From positions 1 through 18,373 of the forward strand of contig JBEKLQ010000085.1 in NCBI GenBank assembly GCA_050010115.1: a stretch of 18,373 nucleotides of DNA, read 5' to 3'. The position numbers were made by a program, and so were the translations under genes. This DNA comes from JAKACA01 sp050010115. GTDB lineage: Bacteria; Actinomycetota; Acidimicrobiia; Acidimicrobiales; Bog-793. Of the stretch, positions 5,674 through 13,193 are shown piece after piece (position 1 is the first letter of the stretch; each line of letters begins with the position of its first letter). The notes under the pieces are model-generated. The model was not told where the DNA came from and searched no databases. It was given only the letters and a program-made list of their open reading frames with translations.

Positions 5674-6591
5674 TCAAGCCTTGCCGGCGATGCTCTGGAG
5701 TGGTGCGATCAGCCGGTCGGCCACTCCGAATTGCGGCACCCAGACCGACGTCGATCCCGTGCCGAACTGCACCTTCGACATCATTGCCGCTGGCCGCCGT
5801 GCGAGAAGACCGACTCCGTCGTCGTGGCGGTTGCCGCTGTGCAGCAGATAGGCGGCACGTTGCCAGGCGGACGAGGAACGCTTCCCGAGCAGCTCGGCCA
5901 AGCGATCGAAGTCACAATCGGCCACGAGATCCTCCAGATGGGGAACGAGGTCTCCCCAAGGCCGGAACGAGGTTGGTCGGGCGGAAAGCTGCACGATGAG
6001 CGCCTCAGGTCCGAATGCTGGCAAGCCGCCGGCCCATCTGCTGACATCCAGACGGTGACGGTGCAACAGAGCTGTCGTTGGTCCGAGATGGGGAGCGTCG
6101 TCCACTCCCCATCCGAGCCTGACGATCGACAGGTGCGGCCTCAATCCATGAGGAAGACGGCTGTTGCTCGGGATCCAGACGGCGACAGGGCCGCTGAAGG
6201 CGCGGTCCAGGTATCCGAGGTGCCAAGCCGCTGACTCTCCGGCGAGAGCGAATACGGCGCCGGGATCGCGAGCCCTCCAGCCGCGTAAGTCGATGTAGGG
6301 ATCGATCACCTCTTCTTCTCCAGGTGGCACGTACGCCCAGACGCCGTTGAGGTGCGTGGGATGGAACCACCCGAGACGCTGTAGCTCTCGAACCGTGCGG
6401 TCAACGTCCCTCGACCACCCAGCGTCCCTGAGATCCGTCACAAGGTCCTCGCGGGTCACGACCGCAGGCCGATCCCTGGCTAGGCGCGCCAGGAGGCCCG
6501 CCGCCCACCCGGGGATGCGGCGGTCAGGTCTGACGGTTCGCTTGGCGACCTGCTTCTGTTCGCCCACAGTTAGCTCCGTACCCGGGTTCAT
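5674..6591 (-). CDS. AbiEi-family antitoxin / transcriptional repressor
   Basis: A 305-residue AbiEi-type antitoxin. The N-terminal winged helix-turn-helix spans about residues 42-88 (VVTREDLVTDLRDAGWS, then VRELQRLGWF and VWAYVPPG). The C-terminal AbiEi domain follows, with GAVFALAGESAAWHLGYL (111-128) and a family-typical AYLLHSGNRHD (247-257). In studied AbiE systems the antitoxin does not bind the toxin stably but represses the operon by binding repeats in its promoter. A 24-bp direct repeat lies 19-105 bp upstream. It is the first gene of a two-gene operon with the toxin. Confidence 0.92.
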   Translation of the reverse strand: MNPGTELTVGEQKQVAKRTVRPDRRIPGWAAGLLARLARDRPAVVTREDLVTDLRDAGWSRDVDRTVRELQRLGWFHPTHLNGVWAYVPPGEEEVIDPYIDLRGWRARDPGAVFALAGESAAWHLGYLDRAFSGPVAVWIPSNSRLPHGLRPHLSIVRLGWGVDDAPHLGPTTALLHRHRLDVSRWAGGLPAFGPEALIVQLSARPTSFRPWGDLVPHLEDLVADCDFDRLAELLGKRSSSAWQRAAYLLHSGNRHDDGVGLLARRPAAMMSKVQFGTGSTSVWVPQFGVADRLIAPLQSIAGKA

Positions 6592-6609
6592 CCCAGCTCA
6601 GCTCGACTT

Positions 6610-6696
6610 CGGGCTCAATCCTAACCCCTTGTCTAGGTTTGTGCCCGCATGTGCACTGTGGCGAGGCAAATCCGGGCTCAATCCCAACCACCTGTC
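6610..6696. promoter_or_regulatory. AbiE operator candidates: 24-bp direct repeat
   Basis: Positions 6610-6633 and 6673-6696 match at 21 of 24 bases and both carry CGGGCTCAATCC. They lie in the same orientation, 63 bp apart (about six helical turns), in the AbiEi leader. On the minus strand the gene-proximal copy contains TAGGAT, a possible -10 of the TANNNT type; the distal copy has TGGGAT. AbiEi regulators in other bacteria bind two repeats in their promoter, which fits, although those described are inverted. The remainder of 6697-6906 holds no gene I can support. Confidence 0.55.
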
Positions 6697-6906
6697 GCAA
6701 CCTGACCATCGCCACACCAAAGGACGAGGCGTAAGACGTGCCGACTGCGTCGATGCCGGATCCGCTACTCGGGGTGGTGACCGCGAGATTCCCGCTACAA
6801 GACACCGAGGCTTGGAACCGTTCCTCCCTTCTCGAGGTGGTACTACCCGGAGCGTCGGCGCGCCCAGGGCCCGATGAACGCCTTCTTGTTGGCGAGCGGG
6901 CTCCGG

Positions 6907-6935
6907 TTGCTATGTCATACGCAATGTAATACGAT
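6907..6935 (+). promoter_or_regulatory. Leaderless promoter of the RHH-VWA pair
   Basis: TTGCTA (6907-6912) and TACGAT (6930-6935) are separated by exactly 17 bp, and the ATG at 6943 begins seven bases after the -10. No ribosome binding site precedes the ATG. This is close to the expected form of an actinobacterial leaderless promoter. The direct repeat ATACG (6918-6922 and 6930-6934 region) overlaps the -10 and could bind the ribbon-helix-helix product. Confidence 0.6.
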
Positions 6936-6942
6936 TCGTCCT

Positions 6943-7161
6943 ATGTCGAACCGGGTGACCCCTTCGCAGTACTTCGTAGCGCCGTCCCGCGCCAAGCGGA
7001 ACACCACGAGCGGCCTCGTCAGCGTCCGCCTCTCCGACGACCTGCTCAGAAGGCTGGCCGAAGTCGGCAACGAGCAGGGCCTGGCGATGAGCGACACGAT
7101 CCGGCTCGTCTTAGAACGCGGCCTGGCCGCCTCCCCACCGAAGCGAAGGAAGAGCAAATGA
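6943..7161 (+). CDS. Ribbon-helix-helix DNA-binding protein
   Basis: A 72-residue protein with an Arc/CopG-type ribbon-helix-helix at about residues 24-62. The strand SGLVSVRLSDD is followed by helix LLRRLAEVGNEQGL and helix MSDTIRLVLERGL. The tail is basic (PPKRRKSK). A longer frame opens at 6874, but the ATG at 6943 is chosen because a well-spaced -35/-10 pair puts transcription start at that codon and the extra N-terminal residues look non-coding. The gene overlaps the VWA gene by ATGA. Such small proteins are usually repressors of their own operon and often antitoxins; the role relative to the VWA protein is inferred only from this coupling. Confidence 0.87.
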   Translation: MSNRVTPSQYFVAPSRAKRNTTSGLVSVRLSDDLLRRLAEVGNEQGLAMSDTIRLVLERGLAASPPKRRKSK

Positions 7162-7862
7162 CCGACGCCAAGAACCTCCACATCTACTTCATCCTGGACC
7201 GCTCCGGTTCGATGGAGGCGATCGCCTCCGACGTCGTCGGCGGCTTCAACGCCTTTCTCGCGGACCAGCAGGCCGACGGCGCCGACGCGTTGATGACGCT
7301 CGTGCAGTTCGACTCCCACGACCCCCACGAGGTCCTCGCCGAGGCCACGCCGATCGCAGAGGTGCCCCGGCTCACGTCGGAGACCTTCGCGCCCCGCGGC
7401 GGCACTCCGCTGTACGACGCCATGGGCCACACGATCGCCGACGCCACGATCCACGCGGAGGGACGCCGAAACACCGGCAAGCCCGAGGAGGAGATCCTCT
7501 TCGTCACCTTCACCGACGGAGAGGAGAACCAGAGCCGGGAGTACAACCGGGCAACGCTTTTCGACCTCGTCAAGAAACGGGAGGAGAACGGCTGGACGTT
7601 CGCGTATTTGGGTCCCAATCAGGACTCCTACGAGGAAGGCGGTCGCATCGGCTACTCCGCCGGCAACACGCAGAACTTCGCCGCCAGTGCTGCCGGCACC
7701 GAGGTCGCCTTCGCCAGCCTCTCCAAGTCCGTCGGCACCCGCCGGGCGAAGATGCGCAGCGGCGAGTCCTACGACAAGGGGGACCTCTTCGAGGGCGACA
7801 AGCCGGCGGAGGCGGAGCCGGCTCGGGTGCCTGACGCGAGAGCAACCGACCGGGACCTCTGA
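7158..7862 (+). CDS. VWA-domain protein
   Basis: A 234-residue cytosolic von Willebrand factor A domain protein. The metal-ion-dependent adhesion site is complete: DRSGS (Asp14, Ser16, Ser18), Thr83 in GGTPLYDA and Asp120 in FTDGEE. The domain fills residues 8 to about 170, followed by NTQNFAASAAG and a polar, charged, probably disordered tail. There is no signal peptide or membrane segment, so it likely mediates intracellular protein-protein contacts. VWA proteins often work with AAA ATPases; the nearby ATPase at 8158-8898 is truncated, which leaves open whether a partner was lost. The function is unknown. Confidence 0.92.
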   Translation: MTDAKNLHIYFILDRSGSMEAIASDVVGGFNAFLADQQADGADALMTLVQFDSHDPHEVLAEATPIAEVPRLTSETFAPRGGTPLYDAMGHTIADATIHAEGRRNTGKPEEEILFVTFTDGEENQSREYNRATLFDLVKKREENGWTFAYLGPNQDSYEEGGRIGYSAGNTQNFAASAAGTEVAFASLSKSVGTRRAKMRSGESYDKGDLFEGDKPAEAEPARVPDARATDRDL

Positions 7863-7953
7863 TCGTCAGCGGGCGAGCCACCGCAGTTCGCCCGGCCGGG
7901 CTCGACACCTGGTCGGCTTGCGACTCGACATCACGACCCTGCCGTGCGAGGTC

Positions 7954-8169
7954 TCAACGACTCCGTGGGACTCGGCGAACTGGCGTACTCGTCCGGGTGT
8001 CGCCCGATGCGCTGGCAAGCTGGCGCTCCAACGCCGTGAAGGCATCGACGACCTCGGGAGCCTCGAAGGCACGATTTCGTCGACCGATTGTGATCTGTCG
8101 CAGAATGCTCGCCTCGACCAGCCGTTGGATGGCCTCGTTCGCCGGCTTGAAGGTGCCGAAGCCGGCTTC
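7954..8169 (-). pseudogene. 5'-truncated Fic-type protein, C-terminal winged-helix remnant
   Basis: The minus frame ending in TGA at 7954-7956 resembles the C-terminal end of actinobacterial Fic/DOC proteins: NEAIQRLVEASILRQ, then GRRNRAFEAPEVVDAF, then ASGDTRTSTPVRRVP. Fic enzymes transfer AMP to protein targets through an HPFxxGNGR motif, which is absent here; everything upstream of the winged helix is missing. The frame continues to the right but there reads as the antisense of the ATPase. The boundary is taken as the palindrome at 8158-8169. Family assignment rests on C-terminal similarity alone, so a different winged-helix protein is possible. Confidence 0.6.
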
Positions 8170-8898
8170 CGTAGCCAGATCGAGCTGCTCACGGACCTCC
8201 TTGCCGAAAATGGCACCGGCGTCCTGATAACGCTCGACGAGATCCACCAGAACCAGATCGGCGAGCTTCGGGAGCTCGCCACCACCGTCCAGCACGCATT
8301 CCGAGAAGAGCGAGAGCTTGCCTTCGTGGCGGCCGGGCTGAGCTCGGCGATCAGGGACGTGTTGAACGATGAGGTACTCACGTTTCTTCGGCGGGCAGAC
8401 CGGCACCATCTGGGCGTGGTTGGGCGCGAGGAAGTCGAGCGGGCGATCAGGGAGCCTGTGGAAGCGAACGGACGGGACGTCGCCGACGACACTCTCGCGG
8501 TCATGGTCGAAGGGACCGGCGGATACCCGTTTCTGATCCAGCTTGTCGGCGCTCAGGTCTGGCGCCTTCATCCGGCCGACCCGGCGATATCGATGGAGGA
8601 TGCGCAACGCGGCGTCTCGAATGCCCTCCGCCGCCTTGGCTCTTTGATATATGAGCCGGCGCTCGCGAATGCCTCCAGCATCGACAAGTCCTTCCTCCTT
8701 GCCATGGCGAAGGATGACGGTCCCTCGAGAATGGCCGACATCCAACAGCGTCTTGGCGTCGACGTGAACTACGTCAGCCAGTATCGGCTGCGGCTGATCG
8801 CCGCCGAGCTCATCGAGTCGACGAGTCGCGGGCACGTCGACTTCGCCATCCCGTACCTGCGCGAGTACCTGCGGGAGCATGCGGTCTCGGAAATCTGA
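8158..8898 (+). pseudogene. 5'-truncated AAA/STAND-type ATPase
   Basis: About 246 residues of an ATP-binding protein are readable. Walker B is GVLITLDEIH, followed by ELATTVQHAFREERELAFVAAGL, then DEVLTFLRRADRHHLG and a lid region. A C-terminal winged helix follows (MADIQQRLGVDVNYVSQYRLRLIAAELIES) and ends in FAIPYLREYLREHAV. The Walker A loop and everything before it are absent. The frame stays open upstream to 7687, but that part is antisense to the Fic remnant and to the VWA gene region and is not ATPase-like. Only a TTG near 8123 could serve as a start. It is therefore probably inactive, though the stub contains no frameshift or internal stop. Confidence 0.75.
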
Positions 8899-9185
8899 CG
8901 CGCCGCATGTCAAAGCTAGAACTGCGCCGGTTCTTGTATTTCATAACTTCCGGAACCCCCTGGGCGCTTGATCGTCCCAGCGGCACGGCCTTGCCCGCGG
9001 ATCCCCTTCCCGTGATGATCATCGATTGCTCGTTGGCTCCGCGCTCAAGCCTGCCAGCAGCACGCACAGGAGGTTCGTCAGCTCGTCCTCTGCGAACTTG
9101 CAGGGGCGGTGGGCGGAGCGCTGGGCAGGGCTTGCGTCTCCGGATCCACTCGGCATCCTTATCAACCTAAACAGACTTTTCTCCT
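8899..9185. other. Intergenic, no gene recognised
   Basis: No supported gene. A small dyad AGAAC/GTTCT (8918-8934) follows the ATPase stub and could be a weak terminator. A 10-bp palindrome GATGATCATC lies at 9014-9023. A minus-strand frame here has mixed, non-protein-like composition. Confidence 0.4.
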
Positions 9186-12100
9186 TCAGGACTCGTGAGG
9201 CGAGGGAGCGAGTCCTCGCTCAGCCTCGCCCCACCAGTGTTCGAACTGGCGGACCGGCAGCGGCCGCGCCCAGAAGGAGCCCTGAGCCAAGTCGCAGCCG
9301 AGCGTCGACACGAGCTCGTGCAGGCGTTCGTTGCTCACCCCTTCGGCTATCACGCGCAGGCCCATGGCATGGCCCAGGTCGACGATCGCCTTCACGATCT
9401 GGGCGGAGTCGACCGGGTCCTCGAGACGCTCGATGAAGGAGCGGTCGATCTTCAGGGTCGTGACCGGCAGCGTGTGGAGGTAGGCGAGGGAGGAGTACCC
9501 CGTGCCGAAGTCATCGATCGCCACTCCGAGTCCCATGTCCTTGAAGCGCTGCAGCGACGTTCGGGTGGACGGGCTGTCCGCCATGAGGACCGACTCGGTC
9601 ACCTCGAGGGCGAGACGGCTCGGAGCGATTCCGTAACGCTCGATGATTGCCCGGATCACCTCCGAAGTGTCGGGATCCTCGAGCTGATTGGAAGAGATGT
9701 TGATGGAGAGCACTCCGAGACGAGGCCCGTCCTCCTGCGCATCCCAGGATGACAACTGGGCGACGGCGGCCTCGAAAACCCATGCGCCGATCGGCTTGAT
9801 GAGGCCCAGGTCCTCTGCGAGGGGGATGAAGTCCAAGGGAGGGACCAGTCCCCGCGTCGGATGGTTCCAGCGGATGAGGGCCTCGGCGCCGAGCGGCTGG
9901 CCGTCACCGGCCACCTCCGGTTGGTAGTACACCTCGAATTCCCCGTGCGCCAGGGCCCGGCGGAGCTCTGTCTCCATTTCGAAGCGGGCGACCAGGCGTC
10001 GGCGGGTCTCCTCGTCGAAGAACTCCGAGCGGTTCCTCCCGGCCGCTTTCGCCTTGTACATGGCGGCATCTGCGTCGCGCAAGACAGTCTCAGCGTTGGA
10101 GCGGGCGGCGGGTATGACGATGCCGATGCTGCCCGTCACGACGAGCTCGTGGGCGTCGTACCGGATGGGCATCTCGAGCACGGAGAGCACTCGGTCCGCC
10201 ACCGTGACGGCACTGTGGGAATCGCCCACGTCCCTGATGATGAAGGCGAACTCGTCGCCACCGAAGCGAGCAACCGTTTCGCCCGCCCGGACCGCGCCGA
10301 TGAACCTGACACCGACCTCCTTGAGCACGGCGTCGCCGGCCTCGTGGCCCAGGCTGTCGTTCACATCCTTGAACCTGTCGAGGTCCAAAAAGAACACGGC
10401 GATGCTGGAGCCGCTGCGCCGCCGGCGGGCGAGCTCCTGGTTCAGGCGGTCGAGGAAGAGCGCCCGGTTCGGGAGGCCTGTGAGAGTGTCGTAGAAAGCC
10501 TGGTGGACGAGCTCCCCGTGTGCCTCCACCTCCTCGGTGACGTCCTCGATCGTGACCACGTAGCCACTTTCGGGATCTTCGCCCTTCGGAGCGGCCTGCA
10601 GTCTCACGTGCCGGAGCTCACCGCTCGGATGCTGGATCCTGAGCGCAGTCGTCACCGCCGCCTTGGGGCGGAAGTTCTCGAAAAGCGAGGTGAGGATCTC
10701 CCTGTCCTCGGGGTGGACAGCGTCGATCCACCCCCTGCCGCCGAGCGACCAGGCGTCCCTCCCCGTGATCTTCCCAATTTTCGAGTTGGCATAGGTGAGC
10801 CCGCCGCCCGGCGAGAGCTCGAAGATGCCAATGGGGGCCGTGTCGGCGAGCACCCGGAAGCGTGCCTCGCTTGCCTCGAGTGAGGCGGCGAGTGCTTGCT
10901 GCGCCCGCTCCGCCTCCTTGCGCTCTGTTATGTCGACGAAGACCTCGCCGATCCCGATAGTCTCCCCCGCCACGCGCACCGGGTAGTAGCTCTCGAGCCA
11001 GGTGTGCACTTCTCCCGGGTCCTTGGCGCTCCCGCTCGTCACTTCGAGGTTGACGAGCGGATCGCCCTCGGACATGACCTTCCTGTAGAAGGGCTCGATC
11101 TGTGACCAGGCCCGCGGGTTGATGTCGGCCAACGTGCGCCCGATGTGGTCCTCGACGGAGAGACCGTTGATGGCGGCGGCCTTCTCATTGACGCGGGCGA
11201 AGCGAAAGTCGCGATCCAAGAAGGCAAAGCCGACCGGAGCGCTCGACTGCAGAGTGTCGAGCAGGCTCAATGTCTCGCTTATCTTCTGCTCCGCCTGCTT
11301 TCGCTCGGTTATGTCCTTGCCGACCAGCGCGATGGCGAAGGGCTTGCCGTCACGTTCGAGGACGTTCATGGTGAGTTGGAGAACAGCTGCCCCCGCCTCG
11401 GCTTCGTACTCGGTCGAGAACGACCCAGTCTCCTTTGCCTGCCCGAAGTACTCGTACCACTTCCCCACACGGGATGGATCCGGGCCGAGGTCTTCCGGAC
11501 GCATGCCGAGCTCGAGCACGATGCCGCCGTGCTTGGCGAAGTACTCCCGCATGCTCCGGTTGTACGACACGAGCCCGTAAGTCTCGATATCGACAGACCA
11601 GATCCAGTCCTGTGTGCTCTCGATGATCGCATCGAGCAGCACGGCGGACTCCCGGCCGTGTCGTTCCGCGAGAACGCGTTCGGTGACGTCACGGGCGTTG
11701 CAAACGATGCCGCCGACGGCCGGGTCGTCGAGGTAGTTGATCGCTCTGACTTCGAGGAAACGCCACTCCTCGGATGCCGTTCGGAACCTGGCAACGACAG
11801 TTGGATGAAGGGTTGGCTCTGAGACAAGTTGGAAGAAGGTCGCGGCGGTTTCTTCGCGGTCGTCCGGGTGCACGAACTCGAGCATGTCCAGCCCCACGTT
11901 CTCGTCCGCCAGAAACCCGAGGGTGCGGCGTCCGGCGTCGTTGATGTAGACGAGCTCCGCCTTGTCGTCCACGATGGCGACGAGGTCGCTCGAGCTGGCA
12001 ACCAGCATCCTGAAACGATCCTGTGGGGTCAGGTCCTCTATGAAGGTCGCCGTCATGTCTTCACCCAAGGGCACGACGGTGACATTTCTCAACGCTGGCG

Positions 12101-12383
12101 TCGGCGTCGGGATAAAGACGTCTGCTTGGACGCGCCGCCCGGTCCGCAGGGCGTCACAGTTGAGCTCTCTGAAGCTCGATTCGGAGAGCGCTTGGTTGCG
12201 AGAGAGCCGTTGTCCCCGCAGGCCCGCGAGGGGCAGTTCCCCGCCGTCGGTGAAGCCATTCGCATCGCGGAGCTCCCAGTCGACGATCTCGCCCTTCCGG
12301 CGGATCGCTCGCATCAGGACATAGCCACCGGGAAAGCCCTCGAGAGCCGCGCGGGCGGCTACGTCGTTCTCAGGTCGGGACAC
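9186..12383 (-). CDS. Multi-PAS GGDEF-EAL c-di-GMP enzyme
   Basis: A 1065-residue soluble sensor and c-di-GMP enzyme. A degenerate PAS-like N-terminus (about 12-117) is followed by four PAS domains (about 125-240, 245-365, 370-490 and 505-622), most ending in a DITERK-like PAC motif. GGDEF follows at 625-790, with intact RFGGDEF (706-712). The inhibitory I-site RxxD reads RAGE (699-702), a conservative change. EAL follows at 810-1050, with EAL at 834-836, NISSNQ (895-900), Glu927, DDFGTGYSSL (957-966), Lys978 and EGV (1014-1016); the usual EGVET reads EGVSN. Both activities may be possible. No membrane segment is seen, so it senses cytosolic signals. The GTG start at 12383 has an in-frame TGA just upstream and a weak ribosome site; ATG at residue 24 is the alternative. 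Confidence 0.95.
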   Translation of the reverse strand: MSRPENDVAARAALEGFPGGYVLMRAIRRKGEIVDWELRDANGFTDGGELPLAGLRGQRLSRNQALSESSFRELNCDALRTGRRVQADVFIPTPTPALRNVTVVPLGEDMTATFIEDLTPQDRFRMLVASSSDLVAIVDDKAELVYINDAGRRTLGFLADENVGLDMLEFVHPDDREETAATFFQLVSEPTLHPTVVARFRTASEEWRFLEVRAINYLDDPAVGGIVCNARDVTERVLAERHGRESAVLLDAIIESTQDWIWSVDIETYGLVSYNRSMREYFAKHGGIVLELGMRPEDLGPDPSRVGKWYEYFGQAKETGSFSTEYEAEAGAAVLQLTMNVLERDGKPFAIALVGKDITERKQAEQKISETLSLLDTLQSSAPVGFAFLDRDFRFARVNEKAAAINGLSVEDHIGRTLADINPRAWSQIEPFYRKVMSEGDPLVNLEVTSGSAKDPGEVHTWLESYYPVRVAGETIGIGEVFVDITERKEAERAQQALAASLEASEARFRVLADTAPIGIFELSPGGGLTYANSKIGKITGRDAWSLGGRGWIDAVHPEDREILTSLFENFRPKAAVTTALRIQHPSGELRHVRLQAAPKGEDPESGYVVTIEDVTEEVEAHGELVHQAFYDTLTGLPNRALFLDRLNQELARRRRSGSSIAVFFLDLDRFKDVNDSLGHEAGDAVLKEVGVRFIGAVRAGETVARFGGDEFAFIIRDVGDSHSAVTVADRVLSVLEMPIRYDAHELVVTGSIGIVIPAARSNAETVLRDADAAMYKAKAAGRNRSEFFDEETRRRLVARFEMETELRRALAHGEFEVYYQPEVAGDGQPLGAEALIRWNHPTRGLVPPLDFIPLAEDLGLIKPIGAWVFEAAVAQLSSWDAQEDGPRLGVLSINISSNQLEDPDTSEVIRAIIERYGIAPSRLALEVTESVLMADSPSTRTSLQRFKDMGLGVAIDDFGTGYSSLAYLHTLPVTTLKIDRSFIERLEDPVDSAQIVKAIVDLGHAMGLRVIAEGVSNERLHELVSTLGCDLAQGSFWARPLPVRQFEHWWGEAERGLAPSPHES

Positions 12384-12422
12384 GAGATGCTCGGGGTCGA
12401 CAGGGGATGCTTGTCATAGGTT

Positions 12423-12470
12423 GTTGCTCGTCTTCGGGATGCATCATTATCTCCCGGAGATGCGAGCAAC
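12423..12470. promoter_or_regulatory. Nested dyad upstream of the GGDEF-EAL gene
   Basis: GTTGCTCG (12423-12430) pairs perfectly with CGAGCAAC (12463-12470). Inside it CGGGA (12435-12439) pairs with TCCCG (12452-12456). The element lies 40-87 bp before the GGDEF-EAL start, where a leader or promoter would be. It could be an operator or a structured leader. It lacks the conserved features of a GEMM c-di-GMP riboswitch as far as I can read. The recombinase fragment on its other side makes an attachment-site relic another option. Confidence 0.45.
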
Positions 12471-12575
12471 GACGAGATGCCCTGCTGGCGTCGCCGATCG
12501 AAGCTCCATGGCGGCTCGAGGAGCTGCACAGTAGGTGGGCGGGCCTAGGTACGGTGGGGTGTTCGCCCGGCCGCC

Positions 12576-12764
12576 TTGCGTGTCGACCACCAGCTCACCT
12601 CGGCTCGCGGGGGAGTGCCCGAATTCGGTCCCCCGAAGAGCAGGGCCGGCTTTCGCACCGTCCCGATGCCCGAGGTCGTCGGCTCCACCCTGGCCGAGCA
12701 CCTGGCTCGCCATGGCCCCGGACCAGCGGGATTGGCCTTCACCAACACACTCGGCAACGCCGGC
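12576..12764 (+). pseudogene. Tyrosine-recombinase (phage integrase) fragment
   Basis: The plus frame from TTG 12576 reads like the central part of an actinobacterial phage integrase catalytic domain: RVDHQL, then GVPEFGPPKSRAGFRTVPMP, then STLAEHLARHGPG and GLAFTNTLG. The PPKSRAGFRTVP strand pair is characteristic of the family. Everything before (a stop lies at 12546-12548) and the C-terminal HxxR and Tyr motifs are missing. The frame passes without a stop into an unrelated beta-propeller sequence, so this is debris of an integrated element, not a working enzyme. Confidence 0.7.
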
Positions 12765-12953
12765 GGCGACTCGGTCACCGAGCTCAGCGCCTCGACCGGT
12801 GCCCTCGTCAGGGTCATCTCCGGTTCGAGCTACAAGTTCGACTCCCCCGACGCCCTCGCCGCCGACGGCGGGGACCTGTTCGTGGCGAACTACGACGGCG
12901 ACTCGGTCACCGAGCTCAGCGCCTCGAGCCAATCGCTCCAGCGCCACCTGTAA
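12765..12953 (+). pseudogene. Beta-propeller (NHL/YVTN-like) repeat fragment
   Basis: One and a half repeat units of a secreted-type propeller protein: GDSVTELSASTGALVRVISG, YKFDSPDALAADGGDLFVAN, then GDSVTELSAS again. A 31-base stretch is identical between 12765-12795 and 12897-12927, a 132-bp (44-codon) period. It is fused in frame to the integrase scrap and ends abruptly after SQSLQRHL. No signal peptide or full propeller exists. The repeat identity suggests recent duplication or gene conversion before truncation. The following 12954-13193 holds no recognisable gene. Confidence 0.65.
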
Positions 12954-13193
12954 GACGTGCTTCGCGGCCGCAGAGCTGTTTCGAGCGTTCCTCCCACCTG
13001 GGCGTCAGTCTCGTGGCTGATCACCTATCACCACCATCAAACTCAACTAACAGCTTGATCCGGTGCCAGCTTGGCTGCGTCCATTGGACTCCTCACTGGT
13101 CCCTCGAGAGCATTGCCGGAGCTCAGCGTGCCCCCAGTACCTAGGCCCAGGTCCCCCAACGTGTCCCCCCAGCTTGCTGGTCAGCTTGTCTAG

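Noticed and set aside
5220..6234. Long plus-strand frames opposite the AbiE genes
   Set aside because: Both minus-strand genes have recognisable domains; the plus frames are low-complexity and without family motifs.
9014..9023. 10-bp palindrome GATGATCATC
   Set aside because: Short and isolated in a gene-free stretch, with no start codon or repeat near it.
9861..10883. A 340-codon plus frame inside the GGDEF-EAL gene
   Set aside because: It mirrors GGDEF and PAS coding sequence on the opposite strand and shows no domain of its own.
12423..12470. Integron attC site or GEMM riboswitch
   Set aside because: The arm GTTGCTCG does not fit the GTTRRRY core, and the conserved riboswitch loop sequences were not seen.
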